Source: Dimorphilus gyrociliatus
Taxonomy: Eukaryota; Annelida; Polychaeta; Dinophilidae
Assembly (NCBI GenBank): GCA_904063045.1
Contig: CAJFCJ010000071.1
Location: 33,237-54,019 of the forward strand
Length of the DNA stretch: 20,783 nucleotides
Direction: 5' to 3'
In this document: positions 8,708 to 17,136 of the stretch, one piece after another
How positions within the stretch are numbered: the stretch's first letter is position 1
Layout of the letters: each line of letters begins with the position of its first letter
Position numbers and translations under genes: made by a program
The notes under the pieces: model-generated
Database searches by the model: none
What the model was told of the DNA's origin: nothing
Seen by the model: the letters and a program-made list of their open reading frames with translations, nothing else

Positions 8708-9392
8708 TCAACAGTCTAGAAAAAGTGAAAAAATGAAATAGTAACCCAAAATAAGAATTGAACACCAAGACAAGAAATTAGTGATAATTATCAAATAGAT
8801 TACAACTGATATAGCTTTACTGGAATTTTTAAAGTGTTTGAAAATTTTTTCAGTTTTTCTTACTTTTATGATAATTCTAAAATAGAGAATTGAAACAATT
8901 AACATTATTATTAAATTTGGCAATGTAAATATGAGTAATGAATATATAGATCCATCAGAGTTTTCACTTCTAATGTAAAGTTTAAAACAAATTGTTTTTG
9001 AAGAAAAATATTCCTGCATTGAATAACTTTTAGATAAAATTAGAGTAAAATGTCAAGAATGTCGAGGTTGTTGAATAATTGCCATAGATTTGTAGTGTAT
9101 ATCCTACTTAACCTTTGTCCAACCTTGGACCTTGCCCACATTTTGTTAATAGACAATCATGACCTCAAAATAACCCCAAAATTTATCAACAACCCCTAAA
9201 AGGAGAAATATACATTACTTTATAATAGACTATAGGAAATACAGCTAAACCAATACACATGAATAAATTGACAATTGCCAATGGTATTACTGCCTTTTTT
9301 CCCAATTTTTTCTTGTTGACAGACATAATTGCGTAATATCTTTCAAATGTTATTAAAAGTAAATTTGTCATTGAGAATATTAATGAAAAATT
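8708..9392 (-). pseudogene. Rhodopsin-class GPCR fragment (TM3-TM6)
   Basis: Exon 9219-9392 encodes TM3 with the ERY motif (LLLITFERYYAI), intracellular loop 2 and TM4 ending in a Phe-Pro pair. A GT-AG intron of about 205 bp (9014-9218) is in phase 0. Exon 8708-9013 encodes extracellular loop 2 with the expected cysteine (KTIC), TM5, a basic loop 3 and TM6 (TNFLSWCSIL). The layout of ERY, the TM4-end FP and loop 2 recalls glycoprotein-hormone/LGR-type receptors, but this is by eye. TM1, TM2 and TM7 are missing: upstream is replaced by gag at 9392/9393 and downstream a stop follows TM6. It is a captured or truncated host gene piece, with no sign of function. Confidence 0.6.
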
Positions 9393-10150
9393 CAGATCAT
9401 GGAGATGGAACACATCACCCAGCACAGAACCCAAATGTTGAAATCACAACAGTAATTCAAGCATTAAGGGCTGCTTGGGACCGCCCTCAAAGAACTATTC
9501 TCAAGTTGTATGATGGAAGCAAGGAGTGTTCAAAATTCAAGGAAGACTTTAATCAGGCATGTTTTGCTTATGGTTGAGTTGGTGAAGATGTTGTGAAAGC
9601 AAATCTTTTAGATTATTTAACTGGTCCTGCAAAGGATTTGGTGTTGGCTCTGGAAGGAGAGCCTACTGTAGAGGAAATATGGAAAGTCCTCCATGACGAA
9701 TTTGATCTGGATCCTTTGGAGTATCGAGAGAAATTGGTTAACTTAAAGCAAATGAATGGCAAAAGTGTGGTTCAGCTTGTTAATAGAGCAAAGAAATTGA
9801 TAAAGAGGTTTTCTCCACCTAGACCAATGGAACCACAATTGCTTGCAACTATGAAAGAAATAAAACTGATGGAAGTTTTACAAAGAGGATTACAACAGGA
9901 TATTCTACATTTGATGTACACCTTACATCCTAAATGTCAAACATTGGCAGAACTATATGATGCTGCTAAGCAAGCAGAAACTTCATTAAAACTAACTCAA
10001 AGAAAACCAATCACAATGGTGTCAAAATTGGAAACTCAACAAAGAATAGAGCCCAAAAAGACCAAGGTGATTAGAAAAGATGCTTCTACAGAAACCCCAA
10101 CTTTTTGGAATAGAAAGCATGTACCTGACAACAAAAATGCTACTAAAGAA
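9393..10150 (+). pseudogene. LTR-retrotransposon gag (capsid) fragment
   Basis: This aligns closely with the gag of the element at 20015-20783, from about 20268 on. It encodes a helical Gag-like capsid region with no zinc knuckle in the part present. The open stretch 9593 to about 10150 is intact. An in-frame TGA at about 9575 replaces a tryptophan codon. The first roughly 250 bases of gag are missing, and the fragment abuts antisense GPCR sequence on one side and methyltransferase sequence on the other, with no LTR adjoining. A Ty3/Gypsy origin is likely by style of Gag, but no pol is present to prove it. Confidence 0.8.
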
Positions 10151-10151
10151 A

Positions 10152-10542
10152 AGTGTAGCTTCTATTGCTCCATTTTTTGAAAAGGTTATTGGTATTGATA
10201 TAAGCAAAGATCAGATATTACAAGGGAGGAAAAATAAAAATAACATTTTCAAAAATGTTGAATATGTGTAAGTTGTAGAGCAAATTTGCTCTCTTTTTTA
10301 ATTTATTTAAATTATAATGATTCCATCTAGAGTTGGAACTTTTAAGGAACTTAGTTTCATTAGTAATTTGTGGAACAACCATTCATTGGTTTAATCCAAT
10401 TGAAGAGTTATATGGAGAAGTTAAAAGGATTCTTATAGCAGGTGGTTGTCTAGCAATATTTACCTATTCTAAATCTTTTATTACTGGATTGCCTAAACCT
10501 TTAAATCACCATCAGAACTTATTTTTTAATGTCATCTTTTAA
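10152..10542 (+). pseudogene. SAM-dependent methyltransferase (type 11-like) gene fragment
   Basis: Exon 10152-10267 encodes FFEKVIGIDISKDQI and NVEYV, the motif I end and motif II region of class I methyltransferases. A 63-bp intron (10268-10330) starts GTAAGT and ends CTAG. Exon 10331-10542 encodes ICGTTIHWFNPIEELYGEV, then KRILIAGGCLAIFTYS, the typical HWF and late-motif block. The reading frame shifts near 10357-10362: the spliced frame gives GTFKELSF, while HWF is in the next frame, as if two bases were lost. The glycine-rich SAM loop upstream is absent, replaced by gag. The exon pair crosses the palindrome edge at 10323, so the right side is the original locus or the read-through from it. 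Confidence 0.65.
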
Positions 10543-10627
10543 GAAATCATCAGAAGTGAAATTTATATTTAATTAAAAGTCCAAAGCATTAACCCTGCTT
10601 AAAAAATGTCATCTCATACCAAGCTAC

Positions 10628-10828
10628 CTAGTGATCTGGAGCATTTAGAGAAAAGCTAGATTTATCAGTAAAGGATACTCCATTATAAGAATTTGCTGTT
10701 GGATTCATCCATATACTACACCTTTCCAGTTCTTTTAGCCCTTCTTGACAGAGGGCAAACTTTGGATATCTCTTTGTAGTTTGCCCTTTGATACTCCTAG
10801 GCTTAAGTGATATTCCTATCACTTCCAT
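10628..10828 (-). pseudogene. Possible Tc1-like transposase relic
   Basis: The 66-aa open frame contains VSFTDKSSFSLN, resembling the FSDESSFSL block around the first catalytic aspartate of Tc1-type transposases. No HDNA or DDE completion, inverted repeats or flanking TA were found. It could be a short decayed relic or chance similarity. Confidence 0.25.
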
Positions 10829-11217
10829 CTTAGTTATTGTTTAGTAAATATATATAAGGTGGCAGTTTCCTGTAATCATCAGTTACTACTCAACTCTTGA
10901 ATAAGACTCAAACATTACTAAATACATTTTATTTGGAAAACTCTGGGTTTTGCTGTTGGTTTTATTGAACTTAACATACAACAATCCGTGTACAACCTAT
11001 CCAGGAAGAACCTTTAATTGTTCAATTGGTAAATGATTGGAAGGGACGAATTTGATGTTAACAAGCTAGAAATTCCTACAATTACAATATGATAAAGTAC
11101 AGACACTATCAAATGTTCTAAATTTCTCCTACATTTATGCCTATTTGTAGAAATTATCGCAGAGTTTGACAAACAAGTAAACACAATATTTTTTTAATCA
11201 TTGAATGAAAGAGTAAG
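10829..11217. other. Non-coding stretch with weak LTR-like motifs
   Basis: Contains tatatataag at about 10849 and ttgaataag at about 10898, a TATA/polyA-like pair, but no LTR boundaries were found. At 11068-11089 a 22-base stretch is the exact reverse complement of 13692-13713. No gene was recognised. Confidence 0.3.
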
Positions 11218-11223
11218 TTTATT
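11218..11223 (-). terminator. Polyadenylation signal AATAAA for the PAN gene
   Basis: AATAAA on the minus strand lies 35 bases downstream of the PAN-gene stop at 11258. Confidence 0.6.
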
Positions 11224-11257
11224 TTAAATAAGAGTCAGAGGCAAAATAATTAATATT

Positions 11258-12209
11258 CTATTTCTTGACATAGACATGACTTTGAGTTGAATACATCAAT
11301 TTATCAACCTTGCTATACAATCTACAAGCATTGGAGTGAACAGAAACAGCAACGCATCCTGAAGTTCTACTGCAAAAGCTTGAACAGGATTGAGGATCGC
11401 CATTGAAAGATAATTTCATGAAATTACCATCAATACTTCGATGAGGATGTGTTTCAAAATTGAATATTTTTCGTACTGAAATTTATAATTAAATTTAAAA
11501 AAATACATACATCAAAAAGATAAAAAACACATTAATACCAGTTTTGTCCTTCCTGTACATGAGATTGTCACTTCTGCTTCTATATTGGTAACTAGGCAAT
11601 AGTGTGTCTTTTAACCAGCACATCTTTCTTCTAAAGTTTATTGAGAAGGCTATGCACTTTGAATTGCTCTGACACCAAGCATGACACTTGGCTATTGTAG
11701 CATCAGTTATTATTTTTATATCATTTCCGGGTGATCCTTTTTTTTGAGTAATGTAATATTGGGGAAGAATATCTAAAATCATGAAATTTCTGGTTATAAT
11801 TTCTATATTTAAAATTTTTTAAAAAATTTTCAAAAATACTTGCATTCAGTTTTTCTAATGTATAATTTTGCTCCAATATTCTCTGTGATACATGATTCTG
11901 GAATCTTGTCATAAAGATAGCATCTTCTATCTTTGTATGCATAGCCAGCGAGTGTATAAGATTTGGCATATTCAGCAATACATAATGGAAATCTTGAGAC
12001 AAAGGTGGTTGCGATTGGCTTTGAACAGTACTTATTATTCATAATAGTCATATCGAAATGATAAGGTAGAGCTGAAGTAGGAAATAATTTAATTTAAAAA
12101 AAAAAGACAACACCAACAATTTCATACATAAAAAGTGAATAGTTAATATACCTGAAATATTGATGACAGCCATGCCCAATATGATTAAAAAGCTTACTGC
12201 TGACTTCAT
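11258..12209 (-). CDS. Secreted protein with three PAN/apple-like modules
   Basis: Predicted exons are 12152-12209, 11840-12071, 11539-11789 and 11258-11475, with GT-AG introns of 80, 50 and 63 bp. They join in frame to 252 residues. Exon 1 encodes a signal peptide (MKSAVSFLIILGMAVINIS), so the product should be secreted. Exons 2, 3 and 4 each carry one cysteine-rich module: KYC...LCIAEYAKS...RRCYLYD; KCHAWC...KCIAFS...MCWL; and SCSSFC...GCVAVS...ACRLY. These resemble PAN/apple domains, which bind proteins or carbohydrates in extracellular proteins. For exon 3 I chose the acceptor at 11790-11791 (aaccag) because it keeps the frame; the stronger-looking ttttag 17 bases on would shift it. A TATA box and AATAAA bracket the gene. 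Its partner is unknown. Confidence 0.7.
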
Positions 12210-12261
12210 TTTTTCTTCTACTGGAAAAAATCTGGAATATTTCTAAACTTCAACTGCAATG

Positions 12262-12271
12262 TATTTATATA
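12262..12271 (-). promoter_or_regulatory. TATA box of the PAN gene
   Basis: TATATAAATA on the minus strand lies about 53-62 bases upstream of the start codon at 12209, a suitable distance for a core promoter with a short leader. Confidence 0.55.
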
Positions 12272-12910
12272 AAAAAATTCTATTGTCTTTCTTTCCAGCT
12301 TTCTTTATTACTTTGTGCTTTCTCTTTGTTAGTAGAAACTGGAGGAGTTTTAATATACAAAAAACTTCAAAAACCATTTTGAATGTCTAGCTGAGTGGAA
12401 ATCATAAATTAAAAATACAAATGTTCTATTATTCTAAAACAGATGGCAAATAAAAATTTCTACATCTAATCCAATATAAAGGTCTTATGTATTGCAATGA
12501 AATAAAATAATTGTAAACAAGGTACTTAATCTATATTTAACTTTTTATTTACCTCAAAGCTGTACATTCTTTAGGTTAATTACAATTTAACAATAAAAGT
12601 TATTGAATTCTTAGTGGCACAATTTTTTCTTATTCAATGTCTAACATACATTAGCGTCATAGTAATTTTGTAATGTTTAAAATCTAAAGAGATTGCAAAA
12701 GGGCATTACTAAAATATGGTGTCCAGTCAATAGATGTAACATATTATTAAGTAGTTATTGTAACAAATTGTTTGGTTTTCTTCTGATTAGACAATCATCA
12801 TTTGTTAATCTATTTCCGGTGTATTTTGGATATAATAAATATATTCAAACACTATAAATGATAAGAGGTAGAATAGAAAATAAAATTGATAGGCAAACTA
12901 TGACGAATAC
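12272..12910. other. Intergenic, no feature recognised
   Basis: AT-rich sequence upstream of the PAN gene. No open frame with family resemblance and no match to the LTR, mariner or MULE pieces was seen. Confidence 0.4.
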
Positions 12911-13007
12911 AACAGAAAACAGCCCCAACAGAAAATGGCAGCAAATGAACAGAAAACGGCCTCAACTGAGACAGAAAATGGCCCGAACTGGAACAGAAAA
13001 CGGCCAC
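12911..13007 (+). repeat. Short degenerate tandem repeat, about 5 units
   Basis: Units begin at about 12911, 12927, 12948, 12969 and 12992, each with the core aacagaaaa followed by a GGCC-like stretch, with spacings of 16 to 23 bases. The stretch is richer in G and C than its surroundings. An open frame through it (12858-13073) looks like a by-product of the repeat. Confidence 0.7.
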
Positions 13008-13143
13008 AGGATAATTCAACCTAAAATATATAAAACAAGAAATGAATTAAATTTTGAAAGTGCGTTTATTTGAACAGTTGAAGAGACTACAAGAGACTAC
13101 AACTTAAAAGACCATGCAATTCAACAACAATTGATTTATTTAT

Positions 13144-13545
13144 TGATCTTCTAAATAAAGTTCAGAACACTTTACAAGAACTTCTGATGAAGTAATCTCA
13201 TGCTTTTCAAATCTTTCCCAAATTGAAAATAGTTTATTTTGCAGGTTCTTATCTTTTAATCAATAAGATCAGCAAGTTTATCAATTGATTTAAGGTAATC
13301 CTTAATTTTAATAACTCTATTGCTACAATTATATTATAGCAGTTGATTAATACACTGAAAAACAGTGAAATGAATATTAAATGCATTTCAGAGAAAATTT
13401 CAAGTTGAACTACCTTGAATAACAGATATTATGCTTTTTTCTTTTTTGATGACATGAATGCATATAGAAGAGGAACCTGTTTTAATTCACCTTCTTTTTT
13501 GATGAATGAGTGAAATGAAAATAACTGTGTAAATTGGTCCTTAAC
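13144..13545 (-). pseudogene. MULE transposase relic
   Basis: The frame at 13431-13545 reads DQFTQLFSFHSFIKK and then VPLLYAFMSSKKKKA. This continues the block that the LTR cuts off in the palindrome copy (DPFYQFFSIPG) and matches the usual VPLVYALMSxKT run of FLYWCH-associated MULE transposases. It is followed by a stop. Further downstream on the same strand, coding-like pieces in shifted frames continue to about 13144 (for example IWERFEKHEITSSEV). Stops and frameshifts show decay. Confidence 0.45.
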
Positions 13546-13654
13546 TTGCAATTGTCTTTTCCAAAGCATTTTCTTGAACAAAATCATTATAGAGGTTTGG
13601 TTGAGTAGAATAGGGATTCACCATATTTTCAGGAATTGTAGCTGCACCAGTTGA

Positions 13655-13950
13655 TCAATGGTATTGCAATAATCTGTTACTGTACTTTGTTGTATTGTAA
13701 TTGTAGGAATTTCTGCTTCTTCAGAACAGTATTTATGTCTAAGTGTATAGTTACCATCAACTATGGCTCCTCTACTCCTAATTCTCAAAATCAATTCGTT
13801 TTGTTTTTACAAGATACTCATCTACTTCCTTGCCTCTGGCTTTGTCATTTTCATGTACCAAAATAACATTCGTTGGAATATAATGAATATCCTTGTTTGG
13901 GCCAAAGAATCCAAAGAATATGAATTGAGCAAAATGAGCTGCTAGATCTA
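13655..13950 (-). pseudogene. Coding-like relic, unrecognised
   Basis: Minus-strand frames read ARGKEVDEYLVKTKRIDFEN (about 13790-13860), then, after a short gap and stops, DGNYTLRHKYCSEEAEIPT and ITIQQSTVTDYCNTIDQL. The composition looks like protein but I do not recognise the family. Related pieces occur at 16645-16740 (DEPDIPTVKIHQ) and 11068-11115, so it is probably a decayed dispersed element, perhaps the upstream part of the MULE relic next to it. Confidence 0.3.
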
Positions 13951-14202
13951 AATAAGAAGGTTTAAATAATTAGCTGATGGTCAAAGAACTAACTTGTCAA
14001 TTGTTCACTTCATAGGTTCTTTTAAAGGTTGATGGTTGACCAATTTCAATGTTAACAAAAACAAAAGTAACATTTGAAGAGAAAGAAAATTTTTAAATAT
14101 GCTCATCATTTTATTGTTTTCATCTTCTAAATAATAGTTGAATTTTGTGGGTTGGAGAGTTGCAAAACATGTAACAATTTTAATATGAGAAGTTCAACAA
14201 TG
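13951..14202. other. Intergenic, no feature recognised
   Basis: No gene seen. A short stretch at 13974-14002 loosely resembles 16577-16605. Confidence 0.3.
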
Positions 14203-14219
14203 AACCTAACCCTAACCCT
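14203..14219 (-). repeat. Interstitial telomere-like repeat
   Basis: aacctaaccctaaccct is about two and a half copies of TTAGGG on the minus strand, directly beside the LTR fragment at 14221. Confidence 0.5.
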
Positions 14220-14220
14220 G

Positions 14221-14300
14221 TCATCACTTTGCAATTGGTGAAATGTCTAGTTTACATATATTTTTAGTAACAGGATGTTACACAGTCTCACATTTAGGAT
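14221..14300 (-). mobile_element. Decayed LTR fragment
   Basis: The sequence aligns with the left-arm LTR at about 3475-3555, sharing for example catcacttt, gaaatgt, ggatgttaca and catttagga in the same order and spacing. No LTR ends are present. This is an old remnant of the retrotransposon family. Confidence 0.6.
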
Positions 14301-14451
14301 GTACATCCAAGAATTTCTAACTATATTCTATTCTAGTCCAACAGAGGTTGGAATTTGGAAAATTGAAAATTTTTAGATTTCATCTGTAGAGAATATGTTA
14401 TTTTAATCATAATTTGCATATTCATGCTTTTATTCTGGCATTAATAAATTC

Positions 14452-15346
14452 AATGACTCTCAATGAGACCTTTGCTAATGGATTTATTTCTCTATTACTT
14501 TGTATCAGCCATATTAGATAAATAATTTTACAAATTGATTGGTCACAATTGCATTTATACAAGCAGGTGTCGCCACTGCTTAAAATTTTACATTTAAGAA
14601 AATCACCACTCCATAAATCGCTAGCATGGAAATATTGATTATAGGCTTAAACATAAACCATTAGGAAAGGTCTCAACAATGAAATTTCACTACAATCAAA
14701 ATTAACTCCTTGTACTTCTACTAAAACTTTTGTAGTTTTTGGCTGAAAAATTTGATATAAAAATTTCTGCTCAAAAGTTACTGATGTAAGATTTGAGCAA
14801 GTTGAATATCTCTCTGGAATTGTTAAACCTCCAAGTTCACATATACTATCAATCATCTTGAAAGATTCCTTTCCCAAATGGATATTTGGCTCTGGAATTA
14901 CTGTTGATAAATTTGTAATTATTGAGCTGAATTTGAATGAACCAACACTCACAAGGTGACATAAAAGCTGAAGCAGTTTTGTCATTAAATGTAGATCCAG
15001 GATAGTAATAGTCAAGCATAATAGAGGGTGGACCCTCCTGAATAGAATATTGGTATTGGTTAGTTCTATATACTGAAGTTTGTAGAAAATGGCTAATAAT
15101 CCAGATAAAAATTCCTATTTCATACCAAACATATCAAATTTTTACAACTTTTTTAAAAATATCATTAGGAATGTATCTTGAACTCTTAAAACAACAACCT
15201 AATTGCAAGCAATCACTTGAATTGATACCATTCCAACCACATTCAATTGTCTCATCAACAGGATGAGTACAAACTTTACAAACCATATAAGGATATAGGT
15301 TTAAAAAGATATAAAAAAATAACAGAAATCTACTGTAATCCTTCAT
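14452..15346 (-). pseudogene. Trefoil-protein pseudogene, paralogue of 17137-18286
   Basis: From 15346 it encodes a hydrophobic leader and a trefoil domain (CTHPVDETIECGWNGINS, then LQLGCCF), but the sixth trefoil cysteine is replaced (IPN where the paralogue has IPC). The paralogue's second exon (37 codons) is missing: the exon 3 equivalent (14953-15114, WIISHFLQ through TASAFMSP) follows almost at once. A 52-bp intron (14901-14952, GTGAGT donor) and the last exon (IPEPNIHLG, ICELGG, RYSTCSNLTS) are conserved up to a TAA at 14647 in place of a lysine codon. Homology continues past this stop (DLWSGDF, CNCDQSICKIIYL) to about 14452. These lesions together indicate a dead tandem duplicate rather than a shorter functional gene. 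Confidence 0.75.
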
Positions 15347-15382
15347 AGACAGATGAATGTTGTGTTTTTTTCTGAAAACCAA

Positions 15383-15847
15383 AAAAATGGATACAATCTA
15401 CCTTATTTTTAAACATCCTATTTAGAACTGTAGGTCAGACATTTACAATACAATATAAAGACTTTTCAGTATGTTATTGACTAAACCACAGACTTAATGT
15501 CATCTTTGTATAGTAATTTCTAGTTTTTATGTTTTAAATGAAGTAATTGAATAAGGAGGGGGAAATTCTTTTCGTTTGATAACTCTTCAGTTAGGGTTAG
15601 ACTGACAAACACAAAAAATGAGAATTTTTTACTGCAGTTTCTAAATTAACATTTTTTTTTTGCCTAAACTCTATAGTATTTTATGCTAATCCAGCATAGG
15701 ATTTCTTAGGCTTTATAATATCAGCCTAATCCTAGTTGACCCTCATCTGGATAGTTGACCTCCAATATAAATATGAATATTGCTAAAATCTATTATTATG
15801 ATTTATGTTTAGAATTTATATTTACACTATATTTCATCCAAAAAATT
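15383..15847. other. Intergenic, upstream of the trefoil pseudogene
   Basis: No gene recognised. Contains a short TTAGGGTTAG at 15591-15600 and a small direct repeat of agttgacc near 15734 and 15753. Confidence 0.35.
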
Positions 15848-16190
15848 GTGTTGTCAAGTTATAATTCAATTAGCCTTCCTAAAGTTGAACTTTCTAACAT
15901 CCTCTTACTAAAGATAACCATCAACTAGATAGTTTGGCAGTTGTAAACTAATGATTTGATATAAGAGGCAACCCTCAAAGTATATCAATCTTCACTGTTT
16001 TCTTAAAACAAGTCTTCTCCTCAATATTGGACAGTAGTTTGGTAACTTGGCAACCTACTGTTACCCACAATCTATTAAGCTTTCATATTCTAATTGCTTA
16101 AGTATTTTATTTCGAATAAACAACTTCAATTTTAGCACATTGGTTTCAAAATGTTTATACTGCAAACAAATGATTCTGTTTAGAGCAAAT
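15848..16190 (+). mobile_element. Decayed LTR copy
   Basis: This aligns along the second half of the intact LTR: caagttataattcaatta, the cctcttactaaa block, gaggcaaacctcaaagtatat, ttggcaacct, tgcttaagtatt and an AATAAA at about 16118. Divergence is much greater than between the palindrome and 19320 copies, and an internal segment is missing around 16010. Neither LTR terminus is clear, and no primer binding site or gag follows, so it is an old solo or truncated LTR. Confidence 0.8.
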
Positions 16191-17069
16191 GAAGGAGACA
16201 CGCTGTTTATGTAAATTGTTAAGGAAGGATTAAAAAGAAGATATGATTTATTAACAAAAAATGGCTTTACATTTGCAAAGAAGAAGAAATCACATAGATA
16301 GACAACATGGTGCTGCAGTGAAAAAACAGGAAAGTATAAATGTTCAGTTATTGTTCTACAAAAGGATCACATTTTTCGTGGATAGAACATTCACAGTGTG
16401 TTCTGAACCATTTCAGCAACTTTTCATAATTCACTCATTCATAAACAAAAATGCAAATTAACCGTATTAACAAATGTAATTTTGGTAGAAATTAAACAAC
16501 AAAACACCAGTATTTTGTCCAAAGGCTATGTATTGAGTAAATGCGTTTTTACTTCTAAACAAGCAAGTTTAAACAACCAGTTAATGGTTAAAGAACTGAA
16601 CTGACAAGCTGTGGAAATGTATTTCCTTTTATGCATTTCCCAAAGCTTGGGTTCAATTGGTAAACTATATTTTACATTTGGTGTATTTTAACTGTAGGAA
16701 TATCTGGTTCGTCACAACAGCATTGGTCCTTTCACTGTTTCTCTTAGTGTTTTATATCATGTTTTATCTGAAAAATGGATGTGTTAATAGTTATATTTTA
16801 TAGGTGTTGTGCTTTGTAGACCAATATCTTATTCTTTATGGTTTAAAAATTAGGTCATTGATTCATTTTTGTGCATAAATTTTTCTAATTGTATTGTAGA
16901 ATTTAGGATATTTGGTAAAGGTTTTCTAATGTTATTAACTAGAACTCATTTTTAATTTCAAAAGAGGTGACCTTGAAATGAAATTAGAATCTAGAATAGA
17001 GGTTAAAAACATTTGGAATTTAAAAGTTGATTAATATTAAATCATCGAAGGAATTTGAATTTTGCTTTT
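16191..17069. other. Intergenic with faint relics
   Basis: 16645-16740 resembles 13655-13745 (tgtatt, ctgtaggaat and the following bases) and would encode DEPDIPTVKIHQ on the minus strand. A plus-strand open frame at 16261-16461 has no recognisable family. Nothing else was identified. Confidence 0.3.
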
Positions 17070-17075
17070 TTTATT
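17070..17075 (-). terminator. Candidate polyadenylation signal of the trefoil gene
   Basis: AATAAA on the minus strand lies about 62 bases past the stop codon at 17137. Confidence 0.45.
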
Positions 17076-17136
17076 ATTTTGAAAATGACTGCCAATAATA
17101 ATTCAAATTTGCGTTTTTTGTAAGATAATTCCATCT

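Larger units (their letters stand above)
1..10323. repeat. Giant palindrome with two ~5.1-kb arms
   Basis: The first bases (gaatcattat) are the reverse complement of 10314-10323, and the whole left arm mirrors the right arm. Paired positions sum to 10324 at the outer edge, 10319 through gag and GPCR, 10317 at the PHD exon, 10314 at the MULE frame, 10313 at the mariner stop and about 10304-10309 at the centre. The left arm is therefore about 15-20 bases shorter. By-eye identity is above 99%, and nearly all differences are single-base losses in short homopolymers on the left. Because the symmetry reaches base 1, the true outer end may lie outside the window. It could be a recent inverted duplication or a fold-back read/assembly artefact. 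Confidence 0.97.

Noticed and set aside
7174-9392. Idea that the LTR element itself carries the GPCR and MULE as captured cargo between LTR and gag
   Set aside because: The LTR has a candidate target duplication in the MULE frame and no primer site after it, so independent insertions explain the order better.
11721-12002. 93-codon minus-strand frame overlapping the PAN gene
   Set aside because: It is the alternative frame of exon 2 running through an intron; the PAN cysteine pattern is in the other frame.
14203-14219. Telomere end or healed chromosome end
   Set aside because: Fewer than three repeat units, with ordinary sequence on both sides.
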